Below, one piece after another: positions 1 through 10,047 of a stretch of DNA of 64,000 bases; the stretch's first letter is position 1, and each line of letters opens with the position of its first letter. Both the position numbers and the translations under genes were made by a program. Source of the DNA: Mixophyes australis (taxonomy: Eukaryota; Chordata; Amphibia; Anura; Limnodynastidae); NCBI GenBank assembly GCA_036250195.1, contig JAVHZZ010000011.1:58842919-58906918 (forward strand), in the 5' to 3' direction. Under the pieces are notes generated by a model. It was not told the origin of the DNA. It worked only from the letters and a program-made list of their open reading frames with translations, and made no database searches.

Positions 1-1363
1 TTAAGGAAGAACATTCCCCACATTCAGAGCATGGTCTCTCTGCCTCGGTCTCTCTGCCTAGGTCTTCACTCACATATCCTGCCTCTCTGCTGCTGCTGCT
101 GCTGGTGTGGGCAGAGCCCCCCACTCTGGGGTCTTTGCTGCTTCTCTGTTCTCGTGATGGTGTCCACAGCAGGCCTCTCCCTGGCCCTCTCTGGCTGCTA
201 CTGCACTTTATCCGGCCCCAGTGTCTCCACTGCCATGGCGTCTCCCCTTTGCACCCAACATTCTGTATTGCATACATAATTTGCGCCTGCTCCACAGTGG
301 ATCCTTCTCTCTTATGCCGGTGAGGGATTGTCTTCTACTCCCCTTCCTCCTGGCATGATTCTCTTATCTACCCATTCCTCCCAGAATCCCCAATGTAGAT
401 CCCATTGCCTTTAAGTCACCCTGGGCCTAATTCATCTTCAGACATAAATCCTGTTGCATGCCGTTTCTTGCGTGAAATTGTTCTGCACATACTCAGAAAT
501 AGACTATACGCCAGTGAAAACAATTGCATGCAATTTATGTCCAAATGCAAATGACACAAGTGTCCACAACTTGAACGACGAAACGGGGGGGGGGGGGGGG
601 AGGGGGGGTGAATGCACATAGGCAATGTACAATAAGGCCAAGCCCAGATCTAGCGCACACACATTCGTTGATTCAAGTCTTGAGCAACTCTGAGGTATGT
701 GCTTTTTAGTTGGATAGCTTGTGCTAGCTACCTGGCATGTGTAAGTACCAACTGATAGTGATGACTGGTATGTACTATGTATGCATGCCAGAACATGTGT
801 TTGCGAGTAATAGAAACTGTAGAAATGCATTTTATGTACAGTACACATTAAGAACATCCTGATTTATGTATTTCATGTAAAAACATTGTCTTAATGACTA
901 TTGTATTAAGAGTTGTTGATGTATTTTTTTTCCCCATGAATTTTGATAGGACTATATTGAACATAAGTACTGTGCGAATTCTGCGGGGTGTTCTATCTGT
1001 CTCCATATGGCAAGTAACTTAGAGCACAGCGGGCTTATATTAATATTAAAATGGAAACATTTCTTGAGATCTCCTTGTACTTGAATACGGGTGTACGTGC
1101 AGAGATGCCCGAGGGGGGAGGCAGGTACAAAGTACCAGGGCCTGGGCCTGCTTGGGGGCCCTGACTTGCTTGTGTACTTGTAGGAGCCACTAACCTGGTA
1201 TGGACATGCCCCCCTCAGTGGCTATGGAAGGGGTCCCAAAAAAGTTGCTAGCCCGAAATTCCTCTTGACGGCTCTGTGTACTTGCATGCAATTTAAGTCC
1301 GATTTTAAAAATGCAAAAAAAAATAAAAGAATGCAAACACAATGTGTTCCAAGATGACTCTCT
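1..1363. other. No gene recognised; low-complexity and old dispersed repeat sequence
   Basis: Short open frames here look like chance: the first is rich in Cys and Leu from CTG/CTC simple sequence, and none has a domain I recognise. A pure G run lies at 585-608 (16 G, one A, 7 G). About 1080-1290 resembles a dispersed GC-rich segment (GGGCCTGGGCCTGCTTGGGG) of a kind also present near 4260-4320 and 49570-49720, so it is probably an old interspersed repeat. I see no promoter or exon signal. Confidence 0.5.
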
Positions 1364-1500
1364 GGGGTATATTTACTATGCAGCGGTTCCATAGAACTGC
1401 CAATTCCCGGCGCTTTGAATTCATTTTTTTAAAACGGCCCTTTTATTAAAGACCAAGCCCATTGGGTTCTACGGAACTGCTGCATATTAAATATACCCTT
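1364..1500. mobile_element. Short inverted-repeat MITE (GGGGTATATTTACTA ends)
   Basis: The left end, starting GGGGTATATTTACTATGCAG, is repeated in inverted form at the right end (CTGCATATTAAATATACCC), with imperfect arms of about 35 bp around a short core. Such ends are characteristic of small non-autonomous Harbinger-like elements common in frogs. The family name is inference from the terminal sequence. There is no coding capacity. Confidence 0.7.
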
Positions 1501-2049
1501 CTGCGTTTTAGGCGCCACGAATGATTGGCACCCTAAGTAGCTGCCTTTGTTTGCCTAAGGATAGGTTCAGTCCTTCAAGTAGATGCACATGTGCACACAA
1601 GGGACCATTGTTTTTGCAGTTCATATTTATTATTTAGTGACGAATACCTTGGAGTATCTGCTATTGATAGATGGAGTGACCTTAGGTTTTCCCAGTCATG
1701 GCATTGTGTGAAAAATGTAATTACATATTGAAAGCTCAAATATATAGCTTTATTCCTAAAACATGTTATGTTGTCAACTCAAAGCGCTTATACTTTCATC
1801 CTTGCAATCAAGACAATTAAGAAAATACATTTTGGGTATATACAGAAGCATTCATTATTTAAATGGTTATGGCTAAAACTGTAATTAGAAAATAAAAGCA
1901 TATACATGTTACAATCATATTTGTATCTCTATCTCCTTCTGCTTCTACTAGTTGGTGATATATAACCAAATAAAGGACCTGTCTAATCCGCCCAACATCT
2001 TCCATAATTGCCATTCTGATTAAGAACACTATGGGAATCCAACAAACCT

Positions 2050-3250
2050 CACACACACAACCTGTCTTCCATCACTTCTAAAATCCCTTAAATGTGCCCT
2101 ATTTAATACAACTAACCTCCATCAATAACTTCTTCCTCTAAAACAACCTCAACCTCCTGACAATAACAGAAACATGGCTCCCACAAACAGACACTGCCTT
2201 AATTGAAGCCCTTACACATGGTGGCTTTCACTTCATCCATACCTCTGGGCCTGGAAGCAGACAAGGATGTGGAGTTGAAGTCCTCCTTTCCCCTCACTGT
2301 ACATTCACAGTTCTACTAACTGGTACATTACTCATGTACTCATCTTTTGATGTATATACTATCCACATTTTCAACTCATTCTCATGTGCATGTTACAGTG
2401 GTCTATTTTGCCATGGACCAGGCCAACAATTACTTGAACATACAGTATCTCTGATTTCTTCTCCTATGACATCTCCGCAATCATCATCGGTGATTTCAAC
2501 TTTCCTCTTATTTATCCACATTCTTCTTGTGCATCTAGACTACTCTCTCTAAACCCCTGCCTTGGCCTTTCTCAGTAGACTGACTCTTTAACTCATGATC
2601 ATGACACTGCCATTAATTTGTTTTCAGATTTTATTCAGTTACTGATCTTTCCTCTCCCTCTATCAGACCATCACTGACCCACCTACAAACTCTACTCCAT
2701 CACTTTAACCTATTTGCACTATAAGCTTACAAAGCCTCCTTATAATCCCAAAAATATTAACTCTACTAATTTAGACATATTTTTACGTCTCAATTTCTTC
2801 TTTCTTCTGTCTTGATCTGGCACTATTACATCTTAATCAAACCCTAGCAGCAGTCCTTGATCAAGTTGCTCAGTGTTGACCACATCTTCCACCATGGTAC
2901 ATTAAAGAAACATGATGTCTTCAAAAACTCTCCCATAGAATAGATCATCCGCTTAAGTCTTATGACTTTCTCAAATATAATTGCATCCACCAATCCTATC
3001 AGAAAGCTCTGGACTCTGCCAAACAAACATCTTTCCAATTGCCCATCGCTCAGGCTGTTAATTCCAAATGCCTCTTTTCTACATTTAATTGTCTTCTCCA
3101 CCCTCCCACCCCAAACCCTCTGATGACCATCACTGCCCAAGATCTTGTTTGACTGATGCCCCCTGCAACAACCTGCACAATTATTTTTACACATCTCCAG
3201 GCACCAGCTCTTCATTTGATCCCACAAATTATTTATTCTCTTCATTTCTT
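2050..3250 (+). pseudogene. Degenerate L2/CR1-clade LINE fragment (endonuclease to linker region)
   Basis: Plus-strand translation in changing frames resembles the better-preserved L2 copy at 40321-43355. Near 2170 there is an apurinic-endonuclease-like start (TETWLPQTDTALIEALTHGG), near 2480 the endonuclease motif IIGDFNFPL, and around 3070-3150 the linker region (FSTFN, then TPNPL and TAQDL). The RT domain itself is missing: the match fades at about 3250, just before a MITE at 3359. Stops and frameshifts are frequent, so this is an old, dead fragment of a non-LTR retrotransposon whose protein once nicked target DNA and reverse transcribed its own RNA. Confidence 0.7.
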
Positions 3251-3358
3251 CCTACACTACTACATATCCACTTAATGAGAAAGACAAACAAAAGTACAGC
3301 ACTGGAAGTAATTCCTACCTTTATTCACAAATATAATACTTACACAAATGTATACAAT

Positions 3359-3700
3359 GGGCCTGATTCATTAAAAAAAAGTATGATTCATTAAGAAAAG
3401 TAAAGCAAACAAAATGAGTAAATTTCAATCTTGGCAAAACCATGTTGCAATGCAAGGGGTGAAAATGAGTTTATTATTTTGCACATAAGGAAAATACTTG
3501 CTTTTTTTTCATGTAGGACGCAAATACTTCAAAGCTTTATTTTTATACTGACATTAAAAGTTGATCTAGGACATGCTCTACCACAATTATAATCTCTCCT
3601 GACAGTTTAAATTTACCTCTACCCTCCAATGCAACATGACTTTGCCAAGATTCAAAGTTGCTCCTTTTTTTTGCTTTACTTTTCTTAATGATTCAGGCCC
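3359..3700. mobile_element. 342-bp MITE with GGGCCTGATTCATTAA ends
   Basis: The ends are inverted: GGGCCTGATTCATTAA at the left and TTAATGATTCAGGCCC at the right. The subterminal blocks (CTTTACTTTTC and the ATGCAACATG/TTGGCAAA segments) are also inverted. The flanking AAT at 3356-3358 and 3701-3703 fits a 3-bp target duplication. It is non-coding and non-autonomous. A Harbinger-like origin is inferred from the 3-bp duplication and terminal style. Confidence 0.75.
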
Positions 3701-3703
3701 AAT

Positions 3704-4250
3704 GTATCAAATAATTTATTGTACAGCTTAAGATAAAATATGTAATAATTATCATGCTGTGCTAAACATAACTCATGATGCTCTTAAATCTGTATTATCT
3801 ATCTATATGAAACATGTATCTTATTTGACCCAAATCTGCTAGCAACTTTAGAATCTCCTTTATGATTCTACTAAAGAAAATTCTGAATCTTCCACATCAA
3901 TATACAGTATGTGTCTAGAAGTATAGAGAAATATATATCAGCAATATTCAAAAAGTAATCTTATTAAGAGACACCAACACTGTATCGATAAACTTGGTAG
4001 TTTAGAACTGCTTGTACAATGTTATAACCAGTAACCAGCTGACAATGAAATATCCGTAATATCCAAATTGGATGGGAAATAGTAATCCTAATAAGGGGCA
4101 GATTGGGAACTTAAATGGGCCCTTTTTTGAAGTTGACGGGACCAAATCAACTCTAGTTGGGACCAACATAAAAGTAGGCAGTATTTAGAACTACTGGAAT
4201 TTGGTTGCAGTAACATTTAGGAAAACCTAGATGTGATGAGCTAATACACA
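3704..4250. other. AT-rich sequence, no gene seen
   Basis: No ORF with a recognisable domain, no splice-bounded conserved exon and no clear repeat structure were seen in this stretch. Confidence 0.5.
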
Positions 4251-4255
4251 GTGGG

Positions 4256-4614
4256 TCATTTCCAGGGCCGCCGAGAGGGGGGGGAGCGGGTACGAATTAC
4301 CCGGGCTCGGGTCGGGCCCTTGCACCGACGATTTTTTTTTTCAAAACTTTTTTTTTTTGTTGCTTTTTTTTTTCCGGCGGCGTTGATCGTTGGTGGGGGG
4401 AGCAGAGTAGTTAAAAAAAAACAAAAAAACATACTCAAGTGATCGCAGCCCCGGCATCCCTCCTCTCTGCTGCTCTATACTCCACACAGACTGAATGTCG
4501 GGCATGACATCATCTTGTCACGCCCAGCATTCAGTCAGTCTGGAGCAATGGAGCACAGAGCAGCAGAGAAGACCAAGAAAGAAGAAAAGGAAAAGGTAAG
4601 TAAAGGGAGGAAAA
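4256..4614. repeat. GC-rich and poly-T dispersed repeat with an imperfect palindrome
   Basis: A GC-rich opening (GGGCCGCCGAGAGGGGGGGG) is followed by long T runs and a G run. An imperfect inverted repeat lies at about 4481-4544: TCCACACAGACTGAATGTCG is mirrored by GCATTCAGTCAGTCTGGA around TGACATCATCTTGTCA. This looks like a non-coding interspersed repeat. The ORFs on both strands are shadows of homopolymer tracts. Confidence 0.45.
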
Positions 4615-4850
4615 CAGGGGGAGGGGGGGCTTTGCACAAAGGGGTTAAAAAACGAGGGGGGCTTTGCACACAGGGGTTAAAAAACGAGGGGGGCTTTGCA
4701 CAGAGGGGTTAATAAACAAGGGGGGCTTTGCACAAAGGGGTTTAAAAAACAAGGGGAGCTTTGCACAAAGGGGTTTAAAAACGAGGGGCGGCTTTGCACA
4801 AAGGGGTTAAAAAACGAGGGGGGGGGGGGGCTTTGCACAAAGCTAACCAG
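4615..4850. repeat. G-rich minisatellite, about 31-35 bp units
   Basis: Roughly seven head-to-tail copies of a unit containing GCTTTGCACAAAGGGGTTAA followed by AAACGAGGGG. Unit length varies mainly through the G and A runs, as expected of slippage. GCTTTGCACAAAG within each unit is nearly self-complementary (CTTTG/CAAAG). Confidence 0.85.
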
Positions 4851-4854
4851 ACTT

Positions 4855-5100
4855 TCACTCCTTTAATTTATTTTGAATGCAGCAGCTAGATTAATTCTCC
4901 TAAAAAAGTTTTTCTACAGCTGCTTTGCTCTGTCAGTCCCTACATTGGTTTGTGTATTTTACCAAGTTAAATATAAAATACTTCTATTAACATACAAACC
5001 CATTAACAAAACTGCATCAACATACAGAATATCTCTTCCTTTGTCTCAAAATGAAATCCCAACTTAACCCTCCGCTCTGCGCAAGTGCATGCAACATATT
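4855..5100 (+). pseudogene. L2-clade LINE fragment, C-terminal part of RT ORF
   Basis: The plus-strand translation contains LNAAARLILL and further on YKPINKTA, which match the C-terminal region of L2 ORF2 (compare [11 protein letters not shown] and [12 protein letters not shown] in the copy at 40632-41438). Frames shift several times. It is a short 5'-truncated relic. Confidence 0.7.
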
Positions 5101-5182
5101 CTACTTGAATACCACCACTCCACACAGTTTGCTTAAACTCACATATATTCTTTAATATTCAAAATCCCTATAACCCTGACTA

Positions 5183-5348
5183 GGGGGTATATTAACTAAA
5201 CAGTTTGAAAAAGTGGATATGTGTTCTATAGCAACAGATTCTAGTTATAATTTATTTAGTATATGCTAGAAAATGACAGCTAGAATCTGATTGGCTGCTA
5301 AAGACAACATCTCCACTTTTTCAAACCCGAAGTTTAGTAAATATACCC
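5183..5348. mobile_element. 166-bp MITE (GGGGTATATT...AATATACCCC)
   Basis: A near-palindromic element: AACTAAACAGTTTGAAAAAG near the left end is mirrored by CTTTTTCAAACCCGAAGTTT near the right, and the TAGCTAGAATCTGATTGG-type block is also mirrored. The termini are GGGGTATATT and AATATACCCC. CTA flanks both sides (5180-5182 and 5349-5351), a plausible 3-bp target duplication typical of Harbinger-type elements. There is no coding capacity. Confidence 0.8.
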
Positions 5349-5351
5349 CTA

Positions 5352-7681
5352 GATCTTATAGCGCCACTGAGTACTTTTTTCCAATTGCTATCTAGCTGAA
5401 CCAATATGCAATAAGTGGCTGTTAATCTCATGTATCAAATCTTTTCCTGTAATTTGCAAGTTGCCGAGCATAACCCTCATATCACTTTGTAAAGACATTA
5501 CCATTTTTAATCTGCCCTGCAAAAGTCACCGAATATCGGCATGTTGCAGAAAGCGCAGATTGATACATTTACCCCCCAGTCTTGCTTTATTACTGTTTGT
5601 TCCAAATTCTAAAAGGTTGCGGAGTATGATGTAGATATAGAAATAAATGTTAATAATAAATAATGAAAATAAATCATAATGAATAAATGTAAGTATTTCA
5701 TATTTTGTCAAATTGAGCATGCATAATTAAGTACATAAAAAATGAATGTATTCATTAATATATGCCACTGACAGAAAACCCTCTCTGTGCCAAAAACAAT
5801 ATTCAATTAGGTGGACTAAGAAATGAAAAAATTAAATAAGTAAAAGTAGCATATCACCAAGAAATAAAAAGTGGAATGGGCCCATTTGATAAGTGCAAAA
5901 TATGTTATTTTGTACAGCACACAACATTGTAGGCATACATATATACATATATCCAAGCCGAGTACAATAAGGGCGTGTTCACGTAATTGCAAATAACACT
6001 GCCCTGTAGGGACACGCAGATACTATTATCAGTAGGCATATCTTTTGCGGGTGCTTAAGGACTGGTGCAAAGATCTGTGCTAATGATCATCAGCATGGAT
6101 CTTTGCACTGAGTATAAAAAAGGTAAAATAAGTATCTCAGCACCAGGTATGCCCAAAAAAGCCGTTTCACTCAGCTATGACAGGCTGGATGGTTTCTCTC
6201 TGTAACAGGGAACCCACAGCATGGGTTTCTACTTTTATAATGTCACTCAGCCCAAGCCTGTTCAACCTAGGGCCCACAAAAATGGACTACAGCATGAAGA
6301 AAACAGCTTTGTTAAAAAAAAGTCAACAAATCGATGATCTGAGTCAACAAATAGATGATATTTTTTTGCTGCTACTCTACAGGTTCCAGCCAGCCCTTAC
6401 ATGCCTAAACTGTTTGGCTATGCTGGTGCTTGTAGAACTACAAGTTCCAGCATACCCATGGCTGTCGGAGCATGCTGGTACTTGTAGCTACTAACACCAG
6501 CATGCCTTGGCATTCAGAGTCTTCTGGGTTATGTAGTACATACACACCATAAAAAAATACTTTATTAAAGATAAAAACTCCCCCACATACCCATTTTAAT
6601 GTTCACCTAAATCCTGAGGGCTCATCATCTTGCTTTCAGCTAAACAATCCACGTGAAAAACTAACAAAAAAAATCCACTGTGAATCGATAATAACATGCT
6701 CTCAGCAGAGTCACACAGTAACTGAAAGGCCAGGCATCCCGTCAGCTTTTTATCAATACAGAGTGGCTTCGCTCTGTTTGGTCAAACGTGGGAAAGTCGC
6801 TCTGTATTGGTTAGCACCAAGTACAGAGCAGCTTTCCCACTCTTTAATCAATTAGACTAAAGTCATGCTGTATTGCTCAGAAGCTGATTGCTCACCCGAT
6901 TTGTTAGTTGCATTGCAGCTCTGCTAGAACCATGTTCTCATCTCTCCACAGGGCTTTTTATTTTTTCCAAAATATGTTGGAAGAGCAGACTTACCAATTC
7001 CCATAGGGAATTCAGCCCTGTGCTAAACAGTGGCATAATGACAGGAGCACCCTAGTGCTCGTAATGTCTTTATCGAGGGGTTGGTACCCCTGATTTTGCC
7101 ACTTATCAGCCTAGGCTATGAGCACTGATGCTGGAAACACCAATTATTATTTTTTTGCTTAATAACTACAGTTAAAAACAGTCAAGATGATGATGATGAC
7201 TAATGTATCAACAGCATGATGATGTGCTTAATAGCTTATCATCATGCTTTATTTATACATGCAGTTCTGCATATATGCTGATTCTAAAGATCCGTGCAGT
7301 TCAGCATATCCATGTAAATATGTGTTTTGCAATTTTTGTCTGTGTATTAAGATGCAAATGTGTTCAACTCTGCTACAGGTCCAATGTGTTTTAAGGGCAT
7401 TTGTATTATACAAAGTATCTGCTTCTCTAATCTTTTTCTTTCTGTTTCTCTTTTAGGTCTTGTTTGGAGCTACCATTTTTTTTGTAATGAAGACAACATT
7501 TTATAAAGTTTATTAAAGCAAAATAGAATTCGAAAGTGAGTTATATGTACATAGTCCTTCATTATTCATCATTTGAAGACTTCAAAAACACTGAAGCCAA
7601 ATAACAAAGGCCTCTTCTTCCATACATCAAAAAGAAAATTATATTTGTTACTGCCACAGATTATCATAGCTCTGGACTGCC
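5352..7681. other. Upstream region of the shisa7-like gene; no other gene seen
   Basis: No protein domain is recognisable. A MITE-like end (TTGATACATTTACCCCCC) occurs near 5560-5577. Near 6410-6500 there are several copies of an AGCATGCTGG/CTTGTAG motif, which resembles the core of the hAT MITE at 37359 and is probably a decayed relative. No CpG-rich promoter is obvious; the transcription start of the gene could be in this stretch or upstream of the window. Confidence 0.4.
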
Positions 7682-8238
7682 ATGTATCATCTCTTAACAG
7701 TGTTACTCAGTGTTACTCTAGATGCTCTTGGTGTGCGCTCGGCACTCAGTGTTGGTGCTGTAGAGAGTCGATGGCAGACAAACCAAACACAGGCATTGCC
7801 AATTCTGCTTGCACACATAAAGCGCCCCCAGGCATCTCATAATGCCTCTTCAGGAAAGAGCCAGACGTTGCCAGATATGTGCTACGGGTACTATGATGTG
7901 ATGGGGCAGTATGATGCCACCTTTAACTGTACCACAGGTACATATCGCTATTGCTGTGGCACATGCCATTACCGCTTTTGTTGTGAGCATCGTCACAAGC
8001 GCTTGGACCAAGACAGCTGTAGAAACTATAACAGCCCTTTCTGGGCACACACAACCCAGCCTATAACTACCAGTGCTAACAACAAGCTGAATGATAATGG
8101 ACATGCAGATCAGACCAATAGCACCGTCTACGTCATCTGTGGTGTCATTAGTTTCACCCTAGTCGTGGGCATCGGAGCCAAGATTGCCTTTAATAAGGCC
8201 TCCCGGCGCCCACGGGGGAGAGAGATTAATGTACCCAG
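7682..8238 (+). CDS. shisa7: Shisa family protein, first coding exon (SHISA7-like, CKAMP59)
   Basis: This exon encodes the first 185 residues of a type I membrane protein. Visible features are a short signal peptide (about 1-21), N-glycosylation sequons at 34, 54, 82 and 146, a Shisa cysteine domain from about 67 to 113 (CYGYYDVMGQYD, CCGTCHYRFCC), one membrane span at about 149-170 (VYVICGVISF) and the juxtamembrane motif EINVPR. From memory, these blocks match SHISA7 better than SHISA6, 8 or 9. Known SHISA7 is an auxiliary subunit of AMPA and GABA-A receptors at synapses. The exon ends AG|GTGAGT in phase 2, and the next coding base is supplied at 37098. The open frame running four more bases to TGA is intronic. 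The ATG at 7682 was chosen because a hydrophobic signal follows directly. Confidence 0.9.
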
Positions 8239-8484
8239 GTGAGTTGAGAATGCAGAATCCAAGAAAATGATTATTTGGGGCTTGTACTTTCCCCTTGTGA
8301 ATGGCAAAATGTCAATATAAAAGTCAATAATGCCTAATGCTCTCCAGTTCCATTTAAATGTAAAGTGGATGTAAGGCACAATGTGTTTTTGTGGTTGAAA
8401 TGCCTGTTTTTTGCTTGCGGAGATCAGCACAGGAATGCATTTGAAATGCACATATCATACATGAACTTATTGGAATAGGAAGGA

Positions 8485-8822
<338 letters not shown>

Positions 8823-8826
<4 letters not shown>

Positions 8827-9099
8827 ATTATTATCTTTGACTTATAAGGCACCACAAAGGGTCTGCGGCGCCGTACATTACATATATGGAAAACAGAACC
8901 AAGACACAACATGATACAAAAATATATACAAACACAGCTGTACTGGGTAAAGCAAATCAGATTATATCTGACAGATAGTGAAAGGGATGGTAGAAATCAG
9001 CGATAAGAAGGTCAAAGCTTAAGAAAACAGGGCTAGCGGAGCAGGCCAAGAGGTAGAGAGGGTGAATGAGCAGTAGAAGGCGCACACAAGGAAAGAGGG
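8823..9099 (-). mobile_element. L2 LINE, 3' untranslated end (left part, split by Gypsy insertion)
   Basis: It begins with the ATTATTATTATC tail and a GGCACCACAAAGGGTCTGCG segment typical of L2 3' ends, read on the minus strand. It continues on the other side of the inserted element at 12739, where the C-terminal L2 coding region follows. GAGGG at 9095-9099 is repeated at 12739-12743. Confidence 0.8.
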
Positions 9100-9662
9100 T
9101 GTCACGGTCTGCCTCCATCTGCTTTGCAACATCTCCCTTTTAAATGCTGCTTGCATCCTGCAATTTGTTTTGAACTGTGCAGTATTTGTGTTTATTTTTA
9201 TGTGCTGCAGCAGTACCTTCATTCACCAGAGGTGCTGCTATTGTGCCCTACTTGTATGTATCAGGGGTTAACCTGCCCTGTAATTATTCCTTGCACCTGG
9301 GTGTGTCCCTTCTTAAACCTGTCACTCCCAGCATACATTGCTGGTTTTTGTTGTCATCCTGATGTTATACTCTGTGGTCACTTCCTCCTGTTGTGCTCCT
9401 GGATTTATGCTGGGTGAGATCTATTTCAACATACATTCTGCTGACCTGTTTCATATGTGAACCTGGGACTTACTTGTGCATTTCCCTGTATATGCTGCCT
9501 GGAATCTTTCCTCACCTCCCATTTACCTGCAACTGCTGAATATCTGGTATTTCTGCAAGCTTATGATTTCATCACCTGTTCATACTCTCCAGCAATAAAC
9601 ATTGTTTGTTTTTTTACCTTATCCATGGCTCCTTAGCTGTATTTCTACATTGATCCGTGACA
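9100..9662 (+). repeat. 5' LTR of the gag-only element
   Basis: Starts TGTCACGG and ends CCGTGACA. A weak TATA-like TTCTTAAA at 9310-9317 is followed 30 nt later by GCTGGTTTTT at 9340, the position where related elements carry the decamer complementary to the primer site. AATAAA (about 9594) near the end could be a polyadenylation signal. Confidence 0.9.
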
Positions 9663-10047
9663 GTATAACCGGCCCAAAAAACAGCTTAGGAGTCAGGTGA
9701 AAGTTTTTTATAGCGGGATCTTTTTTGTTCTGCAATTCATTTTTCATTTACTTTTGGAACATGTCTGCTTAGCCAGCTTTTGAATTGCCACAGCTACAGG
9801 CTTTACAAATGGACATAATCCTGTTACGCTCCCAGCTGGCTAAATTTTCTACCTTGCTTATGGACCCACTCAGGAGGCTGTCAGACTCTGTCTCTTCTAA
9901 TGCAGAAGCAGGTGATTAATCTCCACCTACCCTCTCAGCTGTGGAATCTGTGCAAGCAGCACCTCGTAATTGTGCTCCTACAAATTTGCCATTTACTAGG
10001 ACTTATGGCTTATTTAATTCCCATTATTTCCCAATTCCCTTATTTAG

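Noticed and set aside
31..323. Overlapping Cys/Leu-rich ORFs at the left edge
   Set aside because: Low-complexity CTG/CTC sequence with no recognised domain, splice context or conservation clue.
7573..7842. An 89-codon ORF overlapping shisa7 exon 1 in another frame
   Set aside because: No domain and a different frame from the Shisa domain; it is a shadow of the real exon.
9663..9690. tRNA-primed primer-binding site for the gag-only element
   Set aside because: The sequence after the LTR does not start with the TGG expected from a tRNA CCA end; the self-priming reading fits better with the related elements.
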